A stretch of 64,000 bases of DNA from Fibrobacter sp. UBA4373 (GCA_002390045.1 DGSB01000061.1:1-64000); one strand, 5' to 3'. Shown: positions 46,129 through 55,589, numbered from the stretch's first letter. The notes: generated by a model from the sequence alone, not told the origin. Made by a program: numbers and translations.

Positions 46129-47721
46129 TTACTTCCCTCCCAAAGTCATCACTTTTCCCCAACCCACATGACCGTGATTGTCTTTGACGCGGACATAATA
46201 AATGCCCATCGTTACCGCCTTTCCAGCATTGTCACGACCATCCCAAAAATCTTCCGTCGCAAGTGAACTGCGGGTAGAACTCGCCGCGCGTTCCGCATTT
46301 TTAACAATCGTTCGCACTCGGCGCATATCATAGCTGAACACTTCAATCGTAATTTTGGACGGTTTACTTACTTTATACGAAACCAGTGACTGGTTATCAG
46401 CCCCGATTACCGAAGGGATCATGCGGATGGAGCCCAAGTCATCTTTCACAGACGTCTGGTTCATAATCGGAGTCCAAGTCTTACCGGTGTCCGCCGAAAC
46501 AGAAATGCCAGCGCCATTGGTGCACACGACAAGTCCCGTCATTTTGGCGGTCAACGGGAACGCGGCAACCGAGGTTACTTCCACACTGCGATCGACAACG
46601 CCTGCATTCAAGCCGTAAAGCCATTGGTTGTCTTCATCATCATAAGGAACGGCTCCTACGCTGTCCAATTTCAAAAGTCCACTCGCACTTCCTTCTATTG
46701 CCTGTACCGAAAGGAACGCCATGTTTCCGACGAAAGCGACATCGCTTGTCGAAAAATCATTCTTGTCGTAAATATTTTTCTGAGTTTTACCCGTCGTATC
46801 GCGGAACACCACTTCGGCAAAAGGTTTTCCATTGTAAGATCGCCAAAGTTTATTTTCTGTACTGGACTTTCCCCGCTTGCTCGTTTCCACAATAATCTGT
46901 TCCGGAGTTCCCCCGATCCAAACGCCTGTGACGCGGGAAGTATCGAGTCCTTTCACTCCAGAGGTCTTCAGCTTAAACGTCGAAATGTCAAATGTAAAAA
47001 GTCCTCCGCCCGTCGCCAGATAAAAGGTTCCGTCCTGAGACCTGGCCATTCCGTAGACCAGCGGATTTTTTGTGGAATCCACGACAGAAGACGACTTCAG
47101 CGAATCTAAAGTCAGGTTCTTTTTATTGACCACAAAATTCGAACGCTTCGGAGAATTAATGCCTCCGCTCACGTCCTCTTTTGCAATACCATAAATCCCT
47201 CGCGCCATCCATAAAACGCTCGAACTCGAATCGTACACGAAAGCCGAAATCGCGTGCGCCATTTCCGGAAGTTCCGGAAATTCCCCCTTCGGGGCCGGAA
47301 GCGGCTTTGCGGTTACCGCATTCGCCGCTCGCACGCTATAATAACCGTAAGGCGTCAAAAATCCCGAATCACTTTCCGCAACAAGCGGAACGACAAAGCC
47401 TAAAGCACCCGCTTTTCCATGTGGCGTCCGGCGATGTTCCGCAGTCACATCCGAAAAGACACCATCCTGCACCGGCGTCAACGAATCCGGCAAAAGTTCC
47501 GTTGCGTTAATCGAATAGGAAATCGACCCGGCTGTCGGCGTCAGCGAAACGAGAGAAACTCCACTACCAGCATTGCCTCGGCTCACGACCCAGATAGATC
47601 CCGTGGTAGAAGCCGCCCCCGCAGCATACGTAAAGTTACTGACAAAATTTTCGCTTTTTGCAGCTAAAGCCGTCACCGCGCAAAAGCTGCACCCCCAAAG
47701 CATTTTTCCCAAAAAATTCAT
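46129..47721 (-). CDS. Secreted protein with C-terminal FlgD-like Ig domain
   Basis: A 530-residue protein with signal peptide (MNFLGKMLWGCSFCAVTALA). The middle (about 60-430) is a repeated beta-propeller-like series with DTSRVTGVWIGGTPEQIIVET and AVASFPLTAKMTGLVVCTNGAGISVSADTGKTW. The last 90 residues are a FlgD-type Ig-like fold (PSKITIEVFSYDMRRV...DFWDGRDNAGKAVTMGIYYVRVKD...VMTLGGK), a common C-terminal domain in Fibrobacterota secreted proteins. It lies between LolA-like and PorV-like genes, suggesting a cell-surface or secretion-linked role. Confidence 0.8.
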   Translation of the reverse strand: MNFLGKMLWGCSFCAVTALAAKSENFVSNFTYAAGAASTTGSIWVVSRGNAGSGVSLVSLTPTAGSISYSINATELLPDSLTPVQDGVFSDVTAEHRRTPHGKAGALGFVVPLVAESDSGFLTPYGYYSVRAANAVTAKPLPAPKGEFPELPEMAHAISAFVYDSSSSVLWMARGIYGIAKEDVSGGINSPKRSNFVVNKKNLTLDSLKSSSVVDSTKNPLVYGMARSQDGTFYLATGGGLFTFDISTFKLKTSGVKGLDTSRVTGVWIGGTPEQIIVETSKRGKSSTENKLWRSYNGKPFAEVVFRDTTGKTQKNIYDKNDFSTSDVAFVGNMAFLSVQAIEGSASGLLKLDSVGAVPYDDEDNQWLYGLNAGVVDRSVEVTSVAAFPLTAKMTGLVVCTNGAGISVSADTGKTWTPIMNQTSVKDDLGSIRMIPSVIGADNQSLVSYKVSKPSKITIEVFSYDMRRVRTIVKNAERAASSTRSSLATEDFWDGRDNAGKAVTMGIYYVRVKDNHGHVGWGKVMTLGGK

Positions 47722-47729
47722 TTTTCCTC

Positions 47730-48362
47730 CTAACGCATGTCGATAATATCGACACCCTTCGCAGGTTTCAAAACAAAGTCGTCCCGATTCACCCGATCCA
47801 ATTTTTTCAAGTTCGAAATTTCATAATTGGAAGCGTTCCCCAGCCGATCAATGGAAACCAATCGCATTGGCGAAGCGTCTTTTGTCGAAAGCCAAACTTC
47901 CATTTCCGAAAAATCCTTGCCATATTTGGAAGCGTCCAAAGTAATGACATTTGCGGTCTTCTTTCCGATTTTATCCTGCTTCATCGAAATCGGCTTGCAC
48001 TGCAAATATTTAAATAGGATTTCCGACGGGTGCATATTGCTTTCCATATCTTCGAGAAGTTTCAGCAACACCTGATTCTGTTCCTGATTCCACTGCCAAA
48101 AATTTGTCCCATCGCAATAAATCGCCATTCCTTGCAACTGAAGGCGGAACATATCCTTGCCCGTTACCAAGAGGTTTCCACTTTGGTGGCCGGTCGCGGG
48201 GGAACCTGCGTAGTCCACCCGAACCTGGAAGTCAAAACTCCAAGCCTTACCCGAATTAAACCATTTTTTGGAAAGCGCCATGACGGAATCCGCCGGAGCC
48301 GCAAAAGCATTCACAGCCAAAGCCGAGACTGCCAGCATCAAAATTTTTTGGAAAAGTCCCAT
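47730..48362 (-). CDS. LolA-like outer-membrane lipoprotein carrier protein
   Basis: A 210-residue periplasmic protein with signal peptide ending AFA. The repeated antiparallel beta pattern (SFDFQVRVDY...GNLLVTGKDMFRLQLQGMAIYCDGTNFWQWNQEQNQVLL) with a conserved aromatic stretch matches LolA. It carries lipoproteins across the periplasm. The window is rich in lipoproteins, so the function fits. It heads a minus-strand run lolA-FlgD-domain protein-PorV-tetR-recF. Confidence 0.85.
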   Translation of the reverse strand: MGLFQKILMLAVSALAVNAFAAPADSVMALSKKWFNSGKAWSFDFQVRVDYAGSPATGHQSGNLLVTGKDMFRLQLQGMAIYCDGTNFWQWNQEQNQVLLKLLEDMESNMHPSEILFKYLQCKPISMKQDKIGKKTANVITLDASKYGKDFSEMEVWLSTKDASPMRLVSIDRLGNASNYEISNLKKLDRVNRDDFVLKPAKGVDIIDMR

Positions 48363-48461
48363 AATAGGCCTAATTTACAAAAAAGCCGCCCCTCCTTGAT
48401 GGATTCTTTCCGCGCATATTTCTATTTTGAAGCCCAAACGTGTTTTTACGCAAAGGAAACT

Positions 48462-49562
48462 ATGATCAAGCACCTTAGCTTTTTTGTTCTCGCCGCAGCA
48501 GCTGCCGCCATGGCTGTCGATGTAGAATTGCACGGCGAAATCGATGCCGATTACGCTTCTTATTGGGACAAGGATTTTAGCCCGACCAACGCAGCAAACC
48601 AAGACATCAAGCTCGAAGGCAAAATCTTCCTGGATGAAAACGTCTCCGTGAGCATCAACGGTCGCACCCACAGCAATTACGTTTCGGAAGACGGTACCGA
48701 AGCCTCCCAGGTTCGCCACGAAAACCGTGCGACGGCGATGGGCGACGCCGAAAACCGTTGGACCGGATTTGATTTTGACGGAGTGACTCTCGCGTGGCAG
48801 TTTACCCCGCTTGCCCGCGTCGTATTCGGCGATCTGACTTATAACGCAGGCGCCTTCTCTTATTACTACTGGCGCGATACCGAAGATTACGCAGTCATTC
48901 TCCGAGACCAGAGCATTCGCGGTATCGGATTCGAAGTGGAAAACGGCAAGGCTTATATCGGTGCCACCGAAAACAACTCCCATTCGCTTGCCACCTTCAT
49001 CACCTACGGTTTCGATCTGATTTCTAAAACGGACGAACGCTTTACAATTACCCCGAGCCTCGACTGGGTATTCGGCAAGGAAATCAGCCGATCCTACACT
49101 TATGCGCTCGGTACAGAAATCCAGTACACGAAAAGCACCGACAACTTTAGCTATGGCATCAACGCGACCTGGGGAACTCACCCGTATAAGGGTCACGGAG
49201 TCCACACCTTCCTCGTAGAACCATCCTTCAACTACAAGTTCTTCAACCTCGCAGGTTCTTACTACCAGGCTCTCCTCGCCGACAAGGATTCTTCTGTCGT
49301 CGACCAGACGTTCACCGAAGACGAACGCATGTTCTACATCGAACCGTCCGTGGATCTGCACAAGAAGTTCTCGATGGGATTCGCCTACGAATTCCACGAT
49401 CCAAGTGTCGAAGAACATAACGACAGTCGCCATTTCCTTGGCCCGTCCTTCTACCTCTACCCGACGGTCGAAGCGGAACTCGTGTTCTGGGCTGGCTATA
49501 ACATTTGCAGCCGTGGAGCAAACCACTTCTCCATGGGTATCAGCGGACACGTCGAGTTCTAA
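48462..49562 (+). CDS. Porin-like outer-membrane beta-barrel protein
   Basis: A 366-residue protein starting at ATG 48462 after AAGGAAACT. Signal peptide (MIKHLSFFVLAAAAAAMAVD), then beta-strand repeats with aromatic girdle residues (DVELHGEIDADYASYWDKDF, GTHPYKGHGVHTFLVEPSFNYKF) and a C-terminal phenylalanine (SGHVEF), a hallmark of BAM-assembled barrels. Open frame upstream is not coding. The substrate is unknown. The OpgC-like gene follows after seven bases. Confidence 0.85.
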   Translation: MIKHLSFFVLAAAAAAMAVDVELHGEIDADYASYWDKDFSPTNAANQDIKLEGKIFLDENVSVSINGRTHSNYVSEDGTEASQVRHENRATAMGDAENRWTGFDFDGVTLAWQFTPLARVVFGDLTYNAGAFSYYYWRDTEDYAVILRDQSIRGIGFEVENGKAYIGATENNSHSLATFITYGFDLISKTDERFTITPSLDWVFGKEISRSYTYALGTEIQYTKSTDNFSYGINATWGTHPYKGHGVHTFLVEPSFNYKFFNLAGSYYQALLADKDSSVVDQTFTEDERMFYIEPSVDLHKKFSMGFAYEFHDPSVEEHNDSRHFLGPSFYLYPTVEAELVFWAGYNICSRGANHFSMGISGHVEF

Positions 49563-49569
49563 ACTTCCC

Positions 49570-50604
49570 GTGGCCAAATCCAAACGCATTCAAGCCCTTG
49601 ATTCCATTCGAGGGCTTCTTTTATTACAGATGACGCTGGACCACTTCAGCGGCCCCGTCAGCCATGTGCTGTACCAATGTTTTGGATTCTTTTCTGCAGC
49701 CGAGGGATTCTTTTTTCTTTCTGGCTTTGTAGGAATGCTCGCCGTTATCAGCAAAACCTCCCGAGGCGAAGATTCTAGCTGGATGCGTAAACGTTCCATT
49801 CGCATCTGGAAGTTCCACATCGGGACAATCGCCCTCCTTGCGCCAGCCGCCTTCCTATTTCTTCCCAAGATCAAGCCCTTCTTTTCGGCTTTGTACGCGC
49901 ACCCGGTCAGCGGATCGTTCTTGATTGCAACCCTCGCTTACCTGCCGGAATGGCTCGACGTACTCCCTCTGTACTGCTTTTTACTGCTGATTGGATCGTT
50001 CGTTTTTCCATGGATTGCCAAAGGGCATTTAAAACTCGCCTGGGGAATTTCCTTTGCCGTCTGGATCCTTGCCCAAGGGCCTCTCCGCACAACCACCCTA
50101 CAAATTTTTCCGAGCTGGATGAACCCCGGATTTTTCGATCTGTTCGCTTGGCAATTCGTGTATTTTACCGGAGCCGCCTGCAGTGCCTTATGGAAAAAGG
50201 AAGGCTCTCCGCTCGCCTCCCCTTCTTCATTTTTAGACCGAGTATTCCCCATTGCACTCATCACGTGCATTCTCTGTTTTTTCTTTTCACACCGTTTCTT
50301 GGGGAACGCCCTGCCCAGTGAATTTTGGATTTCCAAAGAGCACGTCGGCTTTCTGCGATTTACAAATTTTTTTGCCTTTGTCGGAGTGATTTCATATATC
50401 GTCCGGCACCGGCCCGCATGGTTGGATTTTAAGCCGTGCGCCACTTTAGGACGCCATAGTCTCGAAGTCTATACCGCCCACACCATTTTTGTGTATCTGT
50501 GGATGGCAACGCCAAACGCCGTGCAATACCACTTGCCGTTCAACGTTCTTGCCCCCATTCTCTGTTGCGGTCTGTTATGGATTATCGCAAAAGTTCTCGA
50601 CTAG
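49570..50604 (+). CDS. OpgC-like membrane acyltransferase
   Basis: A 344-residue multi-helix protein starting at GTG 49570 (MAKSKRIQALDSIRG). QALDSIRGLLLLQMTLDHFSGP, FFSAAEGFFFLSGFVGMLA and the late GRHSLEVYTAHTIFVYL match OpgC/acyltransferase-3 related proteins. OpgC adds succinate to periplasmic glucans. The target here is unknown. It partly overlaps the 3' end of the PEGA protein gene on the other strand (four bases). Confidence 0.8.
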   Translation: MAKSKRIQALDSIRGLLLLQMTLDHFSGPVSHVLYQCFGFFSAAEGFFFLSGFVGMLAVISKTSRGEDSSWMRKRSIRIWKFHIGTIALLAPAAFLFLPKIKPFFSALYAHPVSGSFLIATLAYLPEWLDVLPLYCFLLLIGSFVFPWIAKGHLKLAWGISFAVWILAQGPLRTTTLQIFPSWMNPGFFDLFAWQFVYFTGAACSALWKKEGSPLASPSSFLDRVFPIALITCILCFFFSHRFLGNALPSEFWISKEHVGFLRFTNFFAFVGVISYIVRHRPAWLDFKPCATLGRHSLEVYTAHTIFVYLWMATPNAVQYHLPFNVLAPILCCGLLWIIAKVLD

Positions 50605-52043
50605 AAGGCGAGGACAAATCCCGCGACAAAAAGGCCAACGCCTAACACGCCAAAGCCAGCCGCAGCGATTCCTTTTTTGTCTCCGGAATCATTCAGGTCC
50701 TTGTTCTGCTTCACGAGCTTTTGCGTATCGGCACTTTCAAAGGCGCTCTTGTTGTAGGCGGTCTTCTTATCGGCAGCGTCACTCCAATCGCTTTCCGCCA
50801 AATACCAGAACACGCCGCCAGCAAGGATCGGAACAATTGAGCTCCACAAAAGGCCTCGCCCAATATAACGGCGGGAACGTTCCCGTTCATATTCACGTTG
50901 CATTTCGACAACGCTCGGATTATCAACCGCTTCGAGTTCTACATAAATCGGGTTCGGCATAAAAGCGCGGACTTCGACCGTCACTGCCGTATCCAGATAG
51001 CCGACTTTTCGCATATAAATCGTCTTGGATACAGACGGATCCGTTTCAATCGCTACATCCGTCAAGTACTTCGGCATCACGCTTTCTGTCGGGGCTTTAT
51101 CCAGATAGACTTCTACCCCATCCGGAATCGTCGCCACCGTAATCTTTGTCGTAGGACGTTCCACTTCGATGCGCACTTTGTTCAAGGAATCCGCATTGAT
51201 CTTGACGGTTTTCGTTCCCCACCAGTCCACATCCTTCAAGCGCTTTTTGACCGACAGCGTGTACTTACCCGGCTTGATCTTTTTGATGGTATCCGGAGCG
51301 ATCATTTCGAGAGGCTCGCCGTTGATAAAGAGTTCGCAACTGTCCGGGTACGATGTGATAAGGATATTCGCTCCGCCTTCCGGATAAAGAGGTGCCTCGT
51401 CCAGATCTTCGTCGGCATACACAAAGTCCGAAAGAGAAAGGTTCACAGGTTCCTTGCTCAACAGATTCGTCATTCGCTTAAATTCAAGCTTGTAATACTT
51501 GATATACTTTTGTTCCAAAGGAATCGCCGCTTCTTTTGCCAAAGAATCCTGGATTTCTTTTGCCCGGATAGAATCTTCTACCGCTTGAATTCTTGCGAGG
51601 GAATCCTTTTCCGCTTGTTCTTCTTGCGCAAGCAAGGCGGATTCAAAATCGTTTTCCTGGAAAGCCTTGGCTTTTTCAAGCGAGTCGGCGACACGGGCCG
51701 CTTCCGCAATGGAATCCGCCACGGCAAGGGAATCTTCGACAGCATCTGCCGCATTGTTCACCGCATACGAAGACGTTTCTTCTGCCGCATTTTCCGTCGT
51801 ATCCGCCAAAGAGGAATCCGGAGAAATCTTGTCGAGCAAAGCCTCGTCCGCCTTCCGGATTTCCGCCATTTCCAAAGAATCCAACGGAAGCAGGTAAACC
51901 GTATCCTTTTCCAGTTTTACAAACTTCGCATCTTGCTCCACGGAATCGGAAAACAGAACAAAACGAACAGGCACTTCACGCGCAAAAACGGCCGCTATGC
52001 AAAAACAGAGCAGCAAAAAAAAGATTTTAAAGGACGACATCAT
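50601..52043 (-). CDS. PEGA-domain envelope protein with acidic DSL/DSI repeats
   Basis: A 480-residue protein with signal peptide (about 1-21). Residues 80-190 are highly charged with recurring D-S-L/I and A-rich helices (DSLAVADSIAEAARVADSLEKAKAF), predicted coiled coil. Two PEGA domains follow (about 215-285: NILITSYPDSCELFINGEPLEMIAPDTIKKIKPGKYTLSV; about 290-365: TKITVATIPDGVEVYLDKAPTES). C-terminal helices GRGLLWSSIVPILAGGVFWYLAES and GFGVLGVGLFVAGFVLAF anchor it. PEGA domains are thought to bind the envelope or glycans. Confidence 0.82.
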   Translation of the reverse strand: MMSSFKIFFLLLCFCIAAVFAREVPVRFVLFSDSVEQDAKFVKLEKDTVYLLPLDSLEMAEIRKADEALLDKISPDSSLADTTENAAEETSSYAVNNAADAVEDSLAVADSIAEAARVADSLEKAKAFQENDFESALLAQEEQAEKDSLARIQAVEDSIRAKEIQDSLAKEAAIPLEQKYIKYYKLEFKRMTNLLSKEPVNLSLSDFVYADEDLDEAPLYPEGGANILITSYPDSCELFINGEPLEMIAPDTIKKIKPGKYTLSVKKRLKDVDWWGTKTVKINADSLNKVRIEVERPTTKITVATIPDGVEVYLDKAPTESVMPKYLTDVAIETDPSVSKTIYMRKVGYLDTAVTVEVRAFMPNPIYVELEAVDNPSVVEMQREYERERSRRYIGRGLLWSSIVPILAGGVFWYLAESDWSDAADKKTAYNKSAFESADTQKLVKQNKDLNDSGDKKGIAAAGFGVLGVGLFVAGFVLAF

Positions 52044-52109
52044 ACACCGTTAAAATAATTTAAATCGAAGAAAGGGGAACATCTATTCACCTTTATCCAG
52101 GAGATTCAG

Positions 52110-52274
52110 ATGAAAAAATATCATTGCACCGAATGCGGTTACATCTACGATCCAGCAGAAGGGGATCCCGATAACGATATCGAACCGGGGATTCCATTCG
52201 GACACCTGCCCGACGACTGGGAATGCCCTGTGTGCGGAACCGAAAAGAAATATTTCGAAGTGGAAATCGAATAA
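52110..52274 (+). CDS. Rubredoxin
   Basis: A 54-residue iron protein: CTEC (residues 6-9) and CPVC (39-42) supply the four Cys iron ligands, with the usual YIYDPAEGD and DDWECP segments. GGAG lies six bases before ATG 52110. It carries electrons to oxidoreductases and oxygen/peroxide defence in anaerobes. It is a short single gene between the divergent PEGA gene and the convergent RNA methyltransferase gene. Confidence 0.97.
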   Translation: MKKYHCTECGYIYDPAEGDPDNDIEPGIPFGHLPDDWECPVCGTEKKYFEVEIE

Positions 52275-52290
52275 GCCGAATTCATACAAA

Positions 52291-53070
52291 TTAATTTTCA
52301 ATTTCCAGCTTTTCGAGCTTGGCACAATAGATTGGGCCACGGCCCGCACAACGGTCCGGAAGCATTTGCAGTCCAAATTCGGTTTTATCCGTTCCTGGAA
52401 TTCCGGATTCCAGTTCCAAGACGCGAACCTTGCCCTTGCGTTTCTTTAAGATTTTACGCACCACGTCGTCATTTTCCATTCTGGAAAGAGCGCAGGTGCT
52501 GTAAATCATTTGGCCCCCTGGCTTGAGCGCATCGACAGCACTCGCAAGCAGCGATCCCTGCGTAATCGCGATATGCGAAATACGCTTAGGAGACCATTCG
52601 GCGAGGTATTTTTCGCTTTCCATCACATGGCGTTCCGAAGAACATGGAGCATCGAGCAGAATGCGGTCAAATTCTTCCTTGCGATACATCCCGAAGCGGA
52701 CTCCGTCATAACCGGAAACGGTCACATTTGCCCGGAATTCTTCGGGCAAAGTATTTTCGATTACATGGGAAAGTCGAGTCCGGCGGTCTGGAGAACGGTC
52801 GTTGGACTGCAAGGAACCTTTTCCTTTTAACGCTCCTGCAAGGATAAGCGTTTTACCGCCCGGAGCGGCGCACATGTCGAGCACGTTCATGCCGGGTTCT
52901 ACGCCCAAGGCCCGCGCTGCAAACGCCGAAGCTTCATCCAAATAATACGGCTCTTTTCCAGGATACTGGATCGTTTCGTAAACGGCCTCGCCACGGAGCG
53001 CCGGCAAGAGCGCATTCCAACGTTCGCCAAAATATTCCGAAAAGAATGCAAAAAAATCGGGAGCTGCCAT
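52291..53070 (-). CDS. RsmB/NOP-family RNA 5-methylcytosine methyltransferase
   Basis: A 259-residue SAM-dependent enzyme starting at ATG 53070 (MAAPDFF). Motif I VLDMCAAPGGKT, LLDAPCSSE (motif IV, with Cys) and YSTCALSRMEND (motif VI, catalytic TC) are present. It methylates a cytosine in rRNA or tRNA. It is shorter than RsmB or RsmF, without NusB-like or extra C-terminal domains. It lies downstream of tRNA-Gln on the same strand. Confidence 0.9.
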   Translation of the reverse strand: MAAPDFFAFFSEYFGERWNALLPALRGEAVYETIQYPGKEPYYLDEASAFAARALGVEPGMNVLDMCAAPGGKTLILAGALKGKGSLQSNDRSPDRRTRLSHVIENTLPEEFRANVTVSGYDGVRFGMYRKEEFDRILLDAPCSSERHVMESEKYLAEWSPKRISHIAITQGSLLASAVDALKPGGQMIYSTCALSRMENDDVVRKILKKRKGKVRVLELESGIPGTDKTEFGLQMLPDRCAGRGPIYCAKLEKLEIEN

Positions 53071-53111
53071 GGTGTCAAAATTAGAAACTTGCAAGGAGTT
53101 TAAAAATAAGA

Positions 53112-53136
53112 AGGCCGGTCCTAAAAGAACCAGCCT
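53112..53136 (-). terminator. Terminator after tRNA-Gln
   Basis: On the minus strand AGGCTGGTTC and GGACCGGCCT pair (with G-T pairs) around TTTTA, followed by TCTTATTTTT. Confidence 0.8.
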
Positions 53137-53142
53137 ATCTTA

Positions 53143-53213
53143 TTGAGCTACCTGGACTCGAACCAAGACAAACAGATTCAGAATCTGTTGTGCTACCATT
53201 ACACCATAGCTCA
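53143..53213 (-). tRNA. tRNA-Gln(CTG): tRNA-Gln(CTG)
   Basis: A 71-base cloverleaf: acceptor TGAGCTA pairs with TAGCTCA, discriminator A at 53143. The anticodon stem ACAGA/TCTGT holds loop TTCTGAA with anticodon CTG, and the T-arm contains GGTTCGAGTCC. CCA is not encoded. It sits right after the sppA gene and has its own promoter candidate at 53226-53255. Confidence 0.95.
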
Positions 53214-53225
53214 GTGATCGTGCAC

Positions 53226-53255
53226 CAAAATTAGAAAAAATGTTTAAAACGGCAA
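53226..53255 (-). promoter_or_regulatory. Candidate promoter of tRNA-Gln, TAnnTTTG type
   Basis: On the minus strand TAATTTTG (53226-53233) is preceded by TTG (53253-53255) at 19 bases. The tRNA starts 12 bases after the box. The layout matches Bacteroidetes promoters. Part lies inside the 3' end of sppA. Confidence 0.55.
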
Positions 53256-55574
53256 GGGGGGAGCGACAAAAAGACTCCAAACTTGTGTTTTTTCTAACGC
53301 ATTCATCCAATCCAGGAGTCGAATTTGGTCCGAAAAGCTTCTAGAGAAGTAAGATTCGTCCGAAAGTATCGATTCGAGCACCACCTGACGCCGTTCCGGA
53401 AGCCCTGCGAGACGTTTGGCTTCCGCAATCGCCAGGTCCATTCCGCCAATCCGATGCACAAGCCCATTCCGCACACCTTGACTTCCAGTAAAGACTCTTC
53501 CGCCGGCAAGCCCGCTGTCCAGGTCCGCCTTCGAAAGCTGAGTCGCTTCGCTCACGACCCCGAGGAAACGGTCATAGAACGAATCCATATAATTTTGAAG
53601 AGCCTGTTTTTCCTCTTCATCAAAGGCTCGTCCTAGGCCTTCCGCATCGGCATGGGCATGCGTTTTCACCGGTTCCATCCGGAGCTTCAGTTTGTCGAGC
53701 AAGCCTTTAAAGCTTACCTTTCCTCCAAAGATTCCAATGCTTCCCACAATACTCGCATTTTCCGCAATAATTTCATTTGCACCGCAAGCGATATAATAGC
53801 CGCCACTGGCCCCCATATCGCCAATGCTTGCAATCACCGGCATCCGCGTTTTCGAAATCATCCGCAGGCGGTGCCAAATTTCATCGGACGCCTGGGCAGA
53901 ACCGCCCGGGCTATTGATGCGGACGATCAAAGCGGAATAGTCCGGAGAGTGCATCAAATTGCCCAGAGCATCCAGCACTTCTCTAGAGCCTGTGCTGCGC
54001 CGGCCCGTAATCGGATCATATCCGCCAGAGCCATCCACGATAGAGCCTTCAATATTCAGCAGGGCAATTCTAGAGCGCGGGCGCCAATCTTCGTCAAAAA
54101 TTCGCACTCCCGCTTTCGGAGCGTAATCGCTCACCATCACATTCGGAGCCGTAATTCCGTAAAAGGTTTTCAAAGCATAGGGACCTACTTCGTCCAAGTA
54201 CAAAAGAGTGTCCACCAGTCCGACCCGTTTTGCGTCTTTGGCAAGCAAGCTCGGGTGCGAGAGCATTGAATCCAAAGGTCCTGTATTCGAAATGCGCGAG
54301 CGAGAGTCCGCGGTCATGGCCTTCCACCAATCCTTGTAAAGCGTCTCGTAATTGGAACGGGCCTCAACGCTCATCGAATCTGCGGTATAGGGTTCTACCG
54401 CCGACTTGTACGCGCCATGGCGTAAAAGTTCCACATTCACCCCGATCCAGTCAAAGAAGCCTTTGTAATAAAGGACTTCCCCTCCGACGCCGCGGTAATT
54501 GACCCGGGCAGAAGGCTCAAGTACTATTTTCGTCGACGAACTTGCCGCAAGGAGCGTCGTCGGGCGGATTTCGTCCAAATATGCGATTGTCACTCGTCCT
54601 TGCATGCCAAGCTTCGCAATTCCTCGTTCAATTTCTTTGGAAATCGCCGTGCCTGCTTTGTAACCGGTAAAATCAAAAATGATTACTTCCGCACTTCCAT
54701 CCGCCATCAGCAATTCGAAATGTTCTCGCAAGGATTCTAAGCTCAGAGAGTTTTTTCCAAAAAAGGAAAACCCCTGTTCCATTTCGCTTAACGGCATCGA
54801 AAGTGGAACCCGGACAACGCGAGAGAACAAATAAGGATCCGCGATTTTTGCCGTATGATACCCGATCGAAAAATGACGCGGTTTCCAATCGTTGTCAATC
54901 GAAAGAGTGCCATGGACCGTTCGCCCAAACGCATGAGAAAGGTACACGCGGTAATCCTCTTTCCCATAAAGCGGAATCTGGATGCCAATATCCAGCAGTT
55001 TCAAATCGGCCTCTAGAAGCAAGCGATGATTGCTTTTGTTCTCACCGGCATAGCTCACCGAAAATCCATCCCACACGCGTAACGTTGCGCCATATTCCTG
55101 TACCCGCCGCTGTTTTTCCGGCCCAAACTGCAACGCATGACGACTGTCAAAGCCGAAAGCGAGCCAGTTGAACGGACGGATCAAAACGCCCGGCGTTACC
55201 GAAAAATCCGTACCGTTAAAAGCCGCACTGCGGAACGCTCCCGCCGAAAGTCCCAAGAACGCGAACCGATCGAACATCGGAACGGAGCTGATTAAATTCC
55301 AGCGAGATTCATCCAGTCCTTCATAATCGGAGCGGTACTCGAAAGACGCCCCCAAGTAATCGCCATTCACGCCCAAGGACATTTCATAGACGTCTTCCTT
55401 GGTACGGCCAAAATTCAAAACGGCCCCCGGAGAATCGAAAGCAGAAAGTCCTGCCGGATTCCCAAAGAGACCGTTGGAATTCGGGAGAGACGGAAACATC
55501 CATTCTCCCGGCAAATAGGCGAAAGATACAACGCTTAACGCGAGCAAAATAGAGGCGATTCGTTTATTCATCAC
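53244..55574 (-). CDS. sppA: Signal peptide peptidase SppA with an N-terminal outer-membrane-like domain
   Basis: A 776-residue protein. The catalytic half (about 290-740) has the two tandem crotonase-like SppA domains: Lys in HGAYKSAVEPYT (about 389) and Ser in GDMGASGGYYIA (about 586), a spacing of about 197 as in the 67K SppA type. The first 270 residues are unusual: signal peptide ending FAYLPG, FGNPAGLSAF (a PorV-type start) and alternating beta strands with aromatic residues. This looks like an outer-membrane beta-barrel-like module fused to SppA. It should digest signal peptides or membrane fragments on the periplasmic side; the barrel role is inference. Confidence 0.9.
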   Translation of the reverse strand: MMNKRIASILLALSVVSFAYLPGEWMFPSLPNSNGLFGNPAGLSAFDSPGAVLNFGRTKEDVYEMSLGVNGDYLGASFEYRSDYEGLDESRWNLISSVPMFDRFAFLGLSAGAFRSAAFNGTDFSVTPGVLIRPFNWLAFGFDSRHALQFGPEKQRRVQEYGATLRVWDGFSVSYAGENKSNHRLLLEADLKLLDIGIQIPLYGKEDYRVYLSHAFGRTVHGTLSIDNDWKPRHFSIGYHTAKIADPYLFSRVVRVPLSMPLSEMEQGFSFFGKNSLSLESLREHFELLMADGSAEVIIFDFTGYKAGTAISKEIERGIAKLGMQGRVTIAYLDEIRPTTLLAASSSTKIVLEPSARVNYRGVGGEVLYYKGFFDWIGVNVELLRHGAYKSAVEPYTADSMSVEARSNYETLYKDWWKAMTADSRSRISNTGPLDSMLSHPSLLAKDAKRVGLVDTLLYLDEVGPYALKTFYGITAPNVMVSDYAPKAGVRIFDEDWRPRSRIALLNIEGSIVDGSGGYDPITGRRSTGSREVLDALGNLMHSPDYSALIVRINSPGGSAQASDEIWHRLRMISKTRMPVIASIGDMGASGGYYIACGANEIIAENASIVGSIGIFGGKVSFKGLLDKLKLRMEPVKTHAHADAEGLGRAFDEEEKQALQNYMDSFYDRFLGVVSEATQLSKADLDSGLAGGRVFTGSQGVRNGLVHRIGGMDLAIAEAKRLAGLPERRQVVLESILSDESYFSRSFSDQIRLLDWMNALEKTQVWSLFVAPPLPF

Positions 55575-55589
55575 CTCAAAAATATAACC

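Noticed and set aside
48030..48461. N-terminal extension of the porin-like gene
   Set aside because: The region is the antisense of the LolA-like gene; a signal peptide starts at 48462 with a ribosome site.
49405..49569. N-terminal extension of the OpgC-like protein
   Set aside because: It overlaps the porin-like coding region; the homologous start QALDSIRG follows GTG 49570.
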